In this document: one piece after another, positions 26,775 through 35,882 of the stretch
Layout of the letters: every line of letters begins with the position of its first letter
How positions within the stretch are numbered: position 1 is the first letter of the stretch
DNA from: Corynebacterium freiburgense
GTDB lineage: Bacteria > Actinomycetota > Actinomycetes > Mycobacteriales > Mycobacteriaceae
DNA length: 64,000 nt
NCBI RefSeq assembly: GCF_030408815.1
Contig: NZ_CP047355.1
Coordinates: 2,728,001 to 2,792,000, forward strand
Reading direction: 5' to 3'
Program-made: the position numbers and the translations under genes
The notes under the pieces: model-generated
Databases searched by the model: none
The model's input: only the letters and a program-made list of their open reading frames with translations
What the model was told of the DNA's origin: nothing

Positions 26775-28774
26775 TATCCGGCCTTACGCTCGGTAGTGAA
26801 TTACAGAGATTTCGACGCTCCAAAATGGGGCGTATTGCTCTTTTAGCAATTACTCTCATGCCCTTGCTCTATTCTGCGTTGTACCTGTGGGCATTTTGGA
26901 ATCCTTTTGCACATATCAATCGACTACCCGTAGCTTTTGTAAATTCAGACCATGGAACTGTTGTGGAAGGAAAGCCACTCAAGGCCGGCGATAAGGTAGT
27001 AGAGGGACTCCAAAAGGTTGAAGAAATCAATTTTGAATACGTAGATCATCAGGATGCAATCGAAGGTGTAGCCGAAGGACGCTACTATTTTGTTGTTGAA
27101 TTAACGCAAGATTTCTCCGAAGCCGTAGCTTCACCAGCCACCGGCGAAGCCCGCCAAGCAGTAATCCAAACAACTTACAACGATACGAACGGCTACCTCT
27201 CAACCATGATTGGGGAGAATGTCATGCGGACAATGATTCCGGTGATTTCCCAGCAAATCGGTGAAGAGGCAATTGATAAAGTACTTGTTGGAGTGCAATC
27301 GGCAGGCTCCGGCCTAGAAAAAGCCTCCGAAGGCGCACAGCAAATTAATGAAGGCTTGCATTCGGCCGCGACGGGTAGCGATGAACTCGCCGCTGGTGCA
27401 CACAAACTCAATGATTCTGTAGCAACGCTCGCCACTGGTAGCGATCAACTTGCCAACGGCACCCAGCAACTGGCAGACAGTATTAATAAAGCCGGTCCAC
27501 AACTCCAGCAACTTGAGCAGCATGCACAAAACCTTGAAGCAAAACTGCCTGAAATCACCGCCACCGCCCAAAACATCGATGCTGATATAACCTCGCTGAA
27601 TCAAGAACTGGGCCATGTGACGGCCTTTCAAACTCAATCCAGTGAAAACGTTCGCAACCTGGCAAATCAACTCCGTGGGATACAAGAACCAAATGTTCAA
27701 AACGCAGTAATACAGCTCGACCAGCTAGCGAATACCCTTAATAATTCGGGTCTTGGAGAAAACGCGCCCGCTACTATCACCCTCCGCAACCTCGAACAAA
27801 CAACGCATACGCTAAACACACAACTTAGCAATGAAACATCCCCTGTACGCCAAGGAATTTCTCAAATAGGCTCGGGGAAACTTACTGAACTTCAACAAGG
27901 CGTGAACCAACTCAACGATGGAATGCAAACCTTAAATCTGGGCGCACACCGACTCCATGACGAAGGCACCACACCGCTAGTCGCGGGCGTCGAAAAGCTC
28001 GGTGATGGATTGCATAAACTTGAAGACGGCTCCGCAACTCTGGCAAACAAACTCACAGAAGGAGCAAGCGCCGTACCCAAATGGGATGAAGAGCAACGAC
28101 GTGGAACCGCAAGTGTACTCGGTGGTCCCGTCGCACTGAAAGCAACCAATGAAGCAGGTCAGAACACCTTTGGTGGTGGACTCGCGCCATTCTTCTTCTC
28201 GCTCGCAATGTTTATCGGCGGGCTGATTATCTTCCTCCTACTACGCCCCATACAAAACCGAGCCGTAGCCTCCGGGGTAGCACCACTACGCGCCGCATTG
28301 GACGGACTTTGGCCAGCAATAATAATCGCTTCACTCCAAGCAACAGTCATTGTTGCTGTTACTATGTTTGCCGTAGGACTAGACCCCCGATACCCGATAG
28401 GACTCTGGGCATTCGCAGTCGGCGTTTCTATTATGTTCGCCGCAGTCAACCAAATGCTGAATGTACTATTCGGTCCTGGCCCCGGCAAAGTCCTGGCAAT
28501 GGCATTACTTATGCTTCAAATCCTTGCATCCGGCGGGCTCTACCCAGTAGAAACACAACCGAAATTCTTCCAACTCATCCATCCAATTAACCCCATGACA
28601 TATTCGGTACATGGATTCCGTCAACTCATGTACGGTCACATTGACCACCGCCTACCGCAAGCAATCGCCGCCCTTGTTATTGTTACCCTGATTTCCTTAA
28701 CTCTCACATCCCTAGGAGCCAGGAGAGATCGTCTGTGGACAATGAAACGCCTGCACCCTGCGATAAGCGTATAG
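26771..28774 (+). CDS. YhgE/Pip domain membrane protein
   Basis: 667 residues. N-terminal membrane helix (RIALLAITLMPLLYSALYL) then LPVAFVNSDHG, the YhgE/Pip N-terminal signature. A long extracytoplasmic helical region (about 130-440) has repeated heptad-like segments such as ATGSDELAAGAHKLNDSVATL and SDQLANGTQQLADSI. The C-terminus has about six membrane helices of ABC-2 type (FFFSLAMFIGGLIIFLLL onward). Homologues include phage infection protein and ESX-secretion EsaA-like proteins. Coupled to the upstream ATPase, so an exporter-like or envelope machine is plausible. Confidence 0.85.
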   Translation: MISGLTLGSELQRFRRSKMGRIALLAITLMPLLYSALYLWAFWNPFAHINRLPVAFVNSDHGTVVEGKPLKAGDKVVEGLQKVEEINFEYVDHQDAIEGVAEGRYYFVVELTQDFSEAVASPATGEARQAVIQTTYNDTNGYLSTMIGENVMRTMIPVISQQIGEEAIDKVLVGVQSAGSGLEKASEGAQQINEGLHSAATGSDELAAGAHKLNDSVATLATGSDQLANGTQQLADSINKAGPQLQQLEQHAQNLEAKLPEITATAQNIDADITSLNQELGHVTAFQTQSSENVRNLANQLRGIQEPNVQNAVIQLDQLANTLNNSGLGENAPATITLRNLEQTTHTLNTQLSNETSPVRQGISQIGSGKLTELQQGVNQLNDGMQTLNLGAHRLHDEGTTPLVAGVEKLGDGLHKLEDGSATLANKLTEGASAVPKWDEEQRRGTASVLGGPVALKATNEAGQNTFGGGLAPFFFSLAMFIGGLIIFLLLRPIQNRAVASGVAPLRAALDGLWPAIIIASLQATVIVAVTMFAVGLDPRYPIGLWAFAVGVSIMFAAVNQMLNVLFGPGPGKVLAMALLMLQILASGGLYPVETQPKFFQLIHPINPMTYSVHGFRQLMYGHIDHRLPQAIAALVIVTLISLTLTSLGARRDRLWTMKRLHPAISV

Positions 28775-28816
28775 ATTCGTGAGTTGCGAACCCCTAGTGC
28801 TATGATTGAGCGGTCC

Positions 28817-28890
28817 GCCGATGTAGTTCAATGGCAGAACATCAGCTTCCCAAGCTGAATACGCGGGTTCGATTCCCGTCATCGGCTCCA
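28817..28890 (+). tRNA. tRNA-Gly (anticodon CCC)
   Basis: Acceptor stem GCCGATG pairs with CATCGGC; D-arm GTTC..GAAC; anticodon stem TCAGC/GCTGA with loop TTCCCAA, giving CCC; T-arm GCGGG-TTCGATT-CCCGT; discriminator T and an encoded CCA end. The accessory island begins within a few bases of its 3' end, so it is the probable landmark of integration. Confidence 0.96.
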
Positions 28891-28903
28891 ATAGCACGTC
28901 ATT

Positions 28904-28913
28904 CTGGATACAA
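28904..28913. other. Left terminal inverted repeat of unit A
   Basis: CTGGATACAA here is the inverse of TTGTATCCAG at 35398-35407, and the equivalent position of unit B (35438) reads CTGGATATAAAG. Proposed recombination end. Confidence 0.5.
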
Positions 28914-29081
28914 GGATTTCCGGCCCGGCCGGGAAGCCTCCGGGGTGGCGTTTCGCTGTTCTGGTGCGGTTTTCGGGGCGTTTGGGGCGGACGCACGGAC
29001 CTATGGAGCGGCTCCCAGCTGGGGCGGATCGGGGCTTCGGAGCGTTCTCTCAGTGGGTGGCTTGGCCGGTTGAGGCAGGAA

Positions 29082-29205
29082 GCGTCAAAAAGTATGGCCT
29101 AGCGTCAAAAGGTTCAGCCCCGCGTCAAAAAGTATGGGGCTTGCATCAAAAGGTATCGAGCAAGCATCAACAGGTATCTCGAAAGCGTCGCATGGTTTGG
29201 GGCGT
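29082..29205. repeat. Iteron-like tandem repeats, 20-21 bp period
   Basis: Units start at 29082, 29102, 29122, 29143, 29164 and 29185, with core GCGTCAAAAAGTATGG or GCATCAACAGGTATC. The period equals two helical turns, as for protein-binding iterons. The same core, in two units, occurs at 35616 in unit B at exactly the same distance from the terminal repeat. Likely a binding array for a recombinase, accessory or replication protein. Confidence 0.65.
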
Positions 29206-29328
29206 CACGGGGAGTCTGGAGGGTCATACTTATACTGTTGGTACAGCTCCGTCAGGTTGACAAAGTCCAGGGTGGAACGGCTGCAATGGGTGAAGTCTAA
29301 ATGGATACGAGGGCAGGCAGGGCAAGGT

Positions 29329-30277
29329 ATGGAATGGCCAAAACGGGCGCGAACCGCAGATTGGGAAAACGGAGTCCTGTACCTAGACAGAGAGAAACAA
29401 TTTGAAGTCCCAGAACTGACCACAGAGACCATAGAGCAGCTGGCCGGTTATGCTCTGGTGGGCAGGCTACCCGGTTACCGATGAATTGCTTGTACCCTTT
29501 GCCGGGCACAAAAGCATGGCTAACTTCGGTGTGCAGGACGGTGCGCTCACCGACGCTTGTTTCCCGGTTTTTGCCGCCATGCCCAAGCTACGCTATTTGC
29601 TGTTGGACGGGAATTCAGCCATTCACGGTAGCGGTTTGGCGGCCCTGCAAAACTCCAAGCTAGACCTTCTCGCCCTCAACCGTACCGGGCTGGACGATGC
29701 CGGACTGCTCCAGGCGGCCTCCATCCCCAAGCTCTCCCGCATCCAGCTCGACCATACCGCTGTTACCAATGAGGGTTTACTGGCCATGGCCCACAACAGC
29801 TACATAAAACCGGTGGCGCAGGTGCAGTTCACCGAAGAGCAGATGGAACATTTCTCCCAGCTTCAGCGAGAAAAGGCCAAAAAGTCTGCCCAGCTGGATG
29901 AGCAGGCAGCGCAGGATTGTCGTAGCTTGTTGTCCTCATTCTTTGTCGAAATGACACGATGGGAGCAGTATGTGGAGCAGGCCGGGTTTGAAGATGCCGA
30001 GGCGATATCTCGGTTGCTGGCAATCTGGGAAAAATACGTGAGTGAAAAGCCCCGTCCGGGCTACCGGCCCCTGAGCCTCTCCTACAGCACCCAAGGCACC
30101 TACGAGGGGGAGGAATTCCTTGACGCAGAGCAGATTAACAAAAACAAGCTCTACATCTACACCAGAGAGAAAAATGCCGGCTTCGAGCGCCGCTTCCTTA
30201 TGAAGCAGGTGGGAGAGAGTTGGAAAATCGACGCGGTACAGGAGCGGTTGGATGGCTGGCAGCGAGTAGGATTGTGA
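29329..30277 (+). pseudogene. LRR plus NTF2-like immunity-type protein, frameshifted
   Basis: Two overlapping frames form one protein. Frame one begins MEWPKRARTADWENGVLYLD (29329) and reads to TIEQLAGYAL; frame two continues WWAGYPVTDELLVPFAG from about 29455. The middle carries short leucine-rich repeats (LRYLLLDGN, LDLLALNRTGLDDAGL, LSRIQLDHTAVTNEGL), then a helical linker, then an NTF2-like domain (LSLSYSTQGTYEGEEF through WKIDAVQERLDGW) resembling NTF2-fold immunity proteins of polymorphic toxins. No toxin gene lies nearby. A one-base indel around 29450-29457 breaks it. If translated alone, the second frame (29450-30277) still gives 275 residues. Confidence 0.65.
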
Positions 30278-30359
30278 CGCAGTTTTTCAAGCTGCTTCAA
30301 CGTCAACCCATGCTCCCCCTCGTCGATGGATGGTGGAGGCAACCCAGGGGCGTTCTGGG

Positions 30360-32609
30360 CTACGACTGATCCTTGCGTGTCAGCTTGCTATATACCAGGT
30401 CGCTGATCTGGCGGATGTCTTCTTGTTCGACGAGGATCGTGACCACGCCTTGGACCCAAGACTCCACCGCCGATGGGCTGAAATCCTCATCCGCGAACAG
30501 GCTGTTGATCCGCTCGATGATCGTGTTCCACTCGACCAGGTTCGGATCGTGCGTGCCACCGCTGCCCACACCGACAGGCTTGAGCTTGTCGCTTGTCCCA
30601 CCACTGAGGTCGATTGTCACTTCGGCCTTTCGGGCTTGTTTGATGTGGGTTAGCTCGATGCTGAAGAAGTCGAGATCTTCGACGTTCTTCTTGCCCGTTA
30701 GTCTCGGCAGCAGCAAGCGCAGGAACAGTGCAAGCTTTTCGAGCATGGTGTCGTGGTAGTCGATGATCTGCGAAAGGAAGTCGTAGGTCTTGACGAAGGA
30801 GGAGACGTCCTTTTTGAACAGGTCCAGTTCGTCGATTCGATGCTTGTCCTTGCCTTGTACGGCTTGGACGTAGCGATCGTTAAAGCGGTCCGCTGCAGCT
30901 TTGAGAGGCCCGGCGTGTGCCCCATGGGTGGTTCCTTTGGTGAGGAATGCGGCGGCGAAGTTCTCGACTTCTTGGTCGGTGTAGATCGCTTGCATCGCTA
31001 GCTTGGCTTGGATGTCGTAGATCAGGTCGGGATCGGTGGGCTGGAGGATCTCGGCTGTGCGGTAGTACGGCAAGAACGACTTGCAGATCTCCTCAGGGTC
31101 GTTCACGAAGTCCAGCACGTAGGTAGTGTCCTTGCCTGCCGCGGGATAAGTGCGGTTAAGACGTGAGAGCGTCTGGACAGCGGTAATCCCAGACAGTCGT
31201 TTGTCCACGTACATTGCACACAACAGAGGCTGGTCGAACCCTGTCTGGTACTTATTGGCCACAATCAGTACCTGGTACTCGTCTGTTGCAAACGCATTCG
31301 GCAGGCTACGGCCGCGAAGACCCCGGTTGAGGGTGTTCTCCGTGTATGGCGGCTCCGTGTACCCAAAAGACACATCGGGGGCTTGCTCGGCGGTGATCGA
31401 ACCCGAGAATGCGACAAGCGTGGCCAGGTCATAACCGTGGTCGCGAATGTAGCGATCCATGGCCTCCTTGTACTTGACCGCCGCCACCCGTGAGGCCGTG
31501 ACCACCATGGCCTTCGCGTGACCGTCAAGCAGATGAGCAACGTTGGCGCGGTAGTGTTCGATGATGATCTGTACCTTTTGCGCGATATTCGTCGGGTGCA
31601 GCGAGACCCAACGCATTAGTCCCTTGGTTGCTGTTGACTCATCAACTAGATCATCATCAGCAAATGGGTTCTTCGTGCTTTCAGCAACCTGGAAGGCTGT
31701 CTTGTAGGTGGTGTAGTTGCGCAGCACATCCAGGATGAAGCCTTCCTCAATGGCTTGCTGCATCGTGTAGACATGGAACGCCTGAGGAACGCCATCTGAA
31801 TCCAGCCGGCCGAAGAGCTCAAGGGTCTTAGCCTTCGGGGTGGCCGTGAACGCGAAGAAGGACAAGTTTGGTGCATCCGCGCGGGCACTCATCTCGGCGG
31901 CAATCATGTCCTCTAGGGCAACGTCGCCACCGTCATCGACATCTTCCTGCTCTGCGGTAGTGAGGACCGTCCGCAGTTTCTGTGACACTCTGCCTGTCTG
32001 GGACGAGTGCGCCTCGTCTGCGATGATCGCGAAGCTACGGTCAGCCAGCCCTTCGGTTTGAGCAATCGCATCGAGCACGAATGGGAAGGTCTGCATCGTG
32101 ACAATCACGATCTGCTTGCCTGACAGCAACAAGCCAGCCAGTAGAGCAGACTTTGAGGTTTCACCGGCTCTGCGGGCCTCATCGATATTGATGCTGGCGA
32201 TGGTCCCTGCAGTGCCTTCCAGACTGGTGATGGCCTTTTGAAGCTGGTCATCAAGCACGGTGCGGTCCGTGACCACCACAACCGAGTCAAAAACCTTGTG
32301 GTTGTCATCGTCGTGCAGTTTGGACAGGCCGTGGGCGAGCCACGCAATCGAGTTTGTCTTGCCGCTACCAGCCGAGTGTTGAACCAGGTAGCGGTTCCCT
32401 GGTCCTTCGCAACGGACCGTATCTAGCAGGGAGGTAACTAGCTCCCACTGATGGAAACGAGGGAAGAGGATCTTCGAGGATGTCGAGCGCGCTCCAGTGA
32501 TCGGATCGACCTGTTGCTCGATGGTGAGGTGCAGGAACGAGCCCAGGATGTTCAGCCACGCGTCACGATCCAGCACTCTCTCCCACAGATATGACGCCGA
32601 CACTTTCAG
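30360..32609 (-). pseudogene. hsdR: Type I restriction subunit HsdR, N-terminus lost
   Basis: About 749 C-terminal residues of an HsdR motor subunit, which is normally 1000 or more. Helicase motifs are intact: HSAGSGKTNS (Walker A), IADEAHSSQ (DEAD-like), FTATPKAKT, and ITAVQTLSRLNRTYP. The N-terminal nuclease domain is missing. The homology stops at about 32609 (LKVSASYLWERVLDRD), where the sequence becomes the divergent recombinase gene, so the element insertion cut the gene. hsdM and hsdS are absent. It cannot cleave DNA as it stands. Confidence 0.88.
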
Positions 32610-32648
32610 ACCATCACACCCCACCGCACACCCACCAGCCACATCCGA

Positions 32649-33711
32649 GTGGCCGCCTACTGCCGGGTCTCGACCATGTCCGAGGCCCAAGCAGGCTCCC
32701 TGGCCGCCCAGATCTCGGCCTACTCTCAGCTCATCCAGGCTCACCCCACCTGGCAGTTCGCCGGGATCTACACAGACCAAGGCATCTCAGGCACCACCAG
32801 CAACAGGCCAGGATTTTCCGACATGATGGACCACGCCAGAGCCGGCGACTTCCAGATCCTTCTGGTCAAATCCATCTCCCGCCTAGCCCGCAACACCGTC
32901 GACCTGCTCTCATGCATACGCGAGCTCACCGCACTCGGGGTGGTGGTGCGGTTCGAGAGAGAAAACATCGACACCTCCACAGCCAAGGGTGAACTCATGC
33001 TCACCCTGCTGGCCTCCTTCGCCCAAGAGGAATCCCTCTCCCTGTCACACAACGTCAAATGGGCAACCCGCAACCGCTACAAGGCGGGCATCACCAACTC
33101 CCGCCGCATCTACCGTGAATACCTGGCCGGTGTCAGCCCTGAAAACATCACCCACCGCCTCAACGCCGAGGGCCTACGCGCACGCGAAGGCGGAGCATTC
33201 CTCGGCTCAGTCATTCGCACTTGGCTGGAAAACCCCCGCTATGTCGGCAATGAAATGCTGCAAGCCACTTACACCGACAGCCCCCGAGGAAAACGCGTCG
33301 CCAACGACGGAGCCCTGCCCAAGTACTGGGTGGAGGGAGCAAACCCACCCATCATTGATCCACATACCTGGAGCCGAGTCCAAGCCGAACTCGCCCGCAG
33401 ACGCGAATCCGGCGGACGCGCATTGACCCCCAGTGGTGGGACGTGCGCGCTCACCCACCGGGTCGTGTGCAGCCAGTGCGGGCGCCGCTTCCACCGGCGC
33501 ACCAAAACCCGCAAGCACATCTCCTACAAGTACTGGTGGTGTGAAAGCGCCACCCGCGGGCAAGGCAACCCCCTGCCAAGCACCCCAGATCAGGGAAGCC
33601 CAACTAAAGACAGCCATCACCGCCTACCTGGGGTTGGACGCGTGGGATGACAAGCACGTCCTCGACCTCCTTGAGCAGGTCACCGTCTACCCAGCGGAAA
33701 AGTCACCGTGA
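32649..33711 (+). pseudogene. Large serine recombinase, degenerate copy
   Basis: Catalytic domain starts VAAYCRVSTMSEAQ (nucleophile Ser in RVST) and includes ILLVKSISRLARN. Three defects are visible. The 5' end lacks a start upstream of GTG 32649 and abuts hsdR. About 30 residues are missing after NVKWATRNRYKAGITNS compared with the next recombinase (which has ASLLGYKKGADGKLSIDEDQ there). A C-run at about 33564-33570 shifts the frame, after which PCQAPQIREAQLKTAI through LDLLEQVTVYP continues to 33711. The zinc-ribbon CSQCGRRFHR is present. Probably inactive. Confidence 0.82.
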
Positions 33712-33765
33712 CCAAACGAGGCACACACGCAACCGAGCCCGTGATGACAAGGAAGGAGTAAAACC

Positions 33766-35319
33766 ATGGCCACCATCACCACCATCCCGGCAAGGCCAGC
33801 CAAAACCCTCGCCCCCACCACGATGCGAGCCCGGCGCAAAGTCGCCGCCTACGCGCGAGTGTCCACAGACCTGGAAGAACAACAATCCTCCTACCAGACA
33901 CAAATCGACTACTACACCACCTACATCCAGGGACGAGCCGACTGGGATTTCGTCGGAATGTACGCCGACGAAGGCATTTCAGGAACCTCAACCAAACACC
34001 GCAAAGGCTTCCAAACCATGATCACCGACGCCCTATCCGGCAGAATCGACCTGATCGTCACCAAGAGCGTCTCGCGGTTTGCCCGCAACACAGTCGATTC
34101 GCTCACCAGCGTGCGCGCACTCAAAGAAGCCGGCGTCGAGGTCTACTTCGAGAAAGAAAACATCTGGACCCTGGACTCCAAAGGCGAACTACTCATCACC
34201 ATCATGAGCAGCCTCGCCCAAGAAGAATCTCGCTCCATCTCCGAAAACGTCACCTGGGGACACCGCAGACGCTTCGCGGAAGGCAAAGTCATGGTGCCCT
34301 ACGCCTCCCTGCTCGGCTACAAAAAAGGCGCCGATGGCAAGCTCTCCATCGACGAAGACCAAGCCCGGATCGTGCGACGCATCTACTGCGAATACCTGGC
34401 AGGACACTCACCCAAAACCATCGCCGCTCGACTCACCGCTGACGGCATCCCCACGCCCTTAGGAAAGAACACCTGGTCGGTCTCCACCATCAACTCGATC
34501 CTGCGCAACGAAAAATACAAAGGCGACGCCCTACTACAGAAAACCTTCACAGTGGACTTCCTAACCAAAACCACCAAACGCAACGAAGGAGAAATCCCCC
34601 AGTACTACGTCAGTGGCAACCACGAGCCCATCATCGACCCGGCCGTATGGGGCCAAGTCCAGCACGAACTGGCCAGGCGCACAGGCAGGTCACGTTCCTT
34701 CAGCCACCCGTTCGCCTCGAAGATCGAGTGCGGGTGCTGCGGGGGATGGTACGGGCCGAAAACCTGGCATGCTGGCAGCCGGTACGAGCGGCGCATCTGG
34801 CGGTGCAACCGCAAATACGACCCCGCCGGCGATCAGCCATGCACAACCAAGCACGTAACCGACAACGACCTGATCGCCGCGTTTGAGCAGACCACCCGCC
34901 AGCTCGCACCACCACCCAGCCCGGAAGTACTCGAGGCAGCCCTCGACCAGCTCGGCAACCCGGACGCGCTCGAGGCCAAGCTCGCCCATGCGATCACCGC
35001 ACGCGACACCGTGGTAGACGAGATCAACGCACTCATCCAAACCGCAGCCAACACCGACTTCGACCCTGACACCTTCGAGGCTGACCATGCTCGGCTCGAA
35101 GCCGACTACCAGCACCACCTCGGCACGGTCGAGACCATCGAGAAGCAACTACACGAGCTCGAAGCCAAACGCGCTGCCATCACCGCGTTCCACCAGTACC
35201 GCAGCGAGAACCCCGCAATCAGCTACACGCCCGAAGCCTGGCGAGCCCTCGTTGACCACGCCACCATCCATCCAGACGGCACCATCACCATCACGTTCAA
35301 CAACGGCGCAACACACTGA
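33766..35319 (+). CDS. Large serine recombinase (integrase), intact
   Basis: 517 residues. Resolvase catalytic domain (KVAAYARVSTDLEEQ, Ser nucleophile; TKSVSRFARNTVDS), recombinase domain (IVRRIYCEYLAGHSPKTIA... GIPTPLGKNTWSVSTINSIL), zinc-ribbon (IECGCCGGWYGPKTW...RIWRCNRKY), and a C-terminal coiled coil (about 390-475) used for synapsis control. ATG 33766 follows GGAAGGAG seven bases upstream. It probably catalyses integration and excision of unit A, and possibly of B in trans. Codon use is clearly richer in G/C than the chromosome around. Confidence 0.93.
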   Translation: MATITTIPARPAKTLAPTTMRARRKVAAYARVSTDLEEQQSSYQTQIDYYTTYIQGRADWDFVGMYADEGISGTSTKHRKGFQTMITDALSGRIDLIVTKSVSRFARNTVDSLTSVRALKEAGVEVYFEKENIWTLDSKGELLITIMSSLAQEESRSISENVTWGHRRRFAEGKVMVPYASLLGYKKGADGKLSIDEDQARIVRRIYCEYLAGHSPKTIAARLTADGIPTPLGKNTWSVSTINSILRNEKYKGDALLQKTFTVDFLTKTTKRNEGEIPQYYVSGNHEPIIDPAVWGQVQHELARRTGRSRSFSHPFASKIECGCCGGWYGPKTWHAGSRYERRIWRCNRKYDPAGDQPCTTKHVTDNDLIAAFEQTTRQLAPPPSPEVLEAALDQLGNPDALEAKLAHAITARDTVVDEINALIQTAANTDFDPDTFEADHARLEADYQHHLGTVETIEKQLHELEAKRAAITAFHQYRSENPAISYTPEAWRALVDHATIHPDGTITITFNNGATH

Positions 35320-35395
35320 CCCAACCGGATCCTTCACCCCGGGCACACCTTACCTAGGGTTTCCCGTCTCCCGGACGACATGCGCCCACCCCAAG

Positions 35396-35449
35396 CTTTG
35401 TATCCAGCGTAACCACCTTTGGCCCTAGAACATCACTCTGGATATAAAG
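35396..35449. other. Junction of units A and B with inverted terminal repeats
   Basis: CTTTGTATCCAG (35396-35407) and CTGGATATAAAG (35438-35449) are inverted copies separated by 30 bases. The 30 bases resemble both the right flank of unit B (CGTGACCATCTTTGG at 39385) and the left flank of unit A (TAGCACGTCATT at 28892). This is what tandem accretion of two related elements would leave. Confidence 0.6.
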
Positions 35450-35615
35450 AATCCTGGCCTGACTGGACGGTGTACGGGGTGGCGTTTTCCGTGTTCTGGA
35501 GCGGTTTTGATCTGTGGCGACTGATCGCTGATGCCCCTTGATGGATTCCTGGAGACGGTTGATTAGGCGCTCGGAGAGTCCTCTCGGGGGCTTGCTCAGC
35601 AGGTTGAGGCACGAA

Positions 35616-35653
35616 GCGTCAAAAAGTATGGGGCTAATGTCAATAGGTTTTCC
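35616..35653. repeat. Iteron-like pair in unit B
   Basis: GCGTCAAAAAGTATGGGGCTA followed by the variant ATGTCAATAGGTTTTCC, 21-bp period. The first unit is 178 bp from the terminal repeat at 35438, the identical distance as in unit A. Confidence 0.55.
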
Positions 35654-35882
35654 GAAGCCATGCACCGATGCCGTATGTAGCGTGGGAGGGTGCAATCATC
35701 TAGGCGTTCGAATGTTTTTCGACCTTGATACAGAATGTGCCATAGTCGTGGGATAGCCGATCTTATTTTGTATAAATTGGCGTAGCGCTCAATGTAGATT
35801 TTGTGTAACGCCATTAGAAACGATCGAGGTGGGGTGTCCAGGAATCGATTTCTTCTGAACACCCCACTTTCGCTCGATATGG

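Larger units (their letters stand above)
28892..35424 (+). mobile_element. Integrative unit A (serine-recombinase element)
   Basis: Bounded on the left by TAGCACGTCATTCTGGATAC right after tRNA-Gly and on the right by CTTTGTATCCAGCGTAACCA at 35396, whose first 12 bases are the inverse of CTGGATACAA at the left. GC-rich compared with both flanks. Contents: iteron-like repeats, a frameshifted LRR/NTF2 gene, the 3' part of hsdR, a degenerate and an intact large serine recombinase. Boundaries are inferred from repeats shared with unit B. Confidence 0.65.

Noticed and set aside
28831..29073. Forward frame beginning in tRNA-Gly
   Set aside because: Its first residues are a translation of the tRNA gene; the rest lies in the element end module.
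29082..29205. CRISPR or minisatellite
   Set aside because: Units of 20-21 bp follow each other without spacers, and the same core recurs at the same place in the second unit, fitting iterons better.
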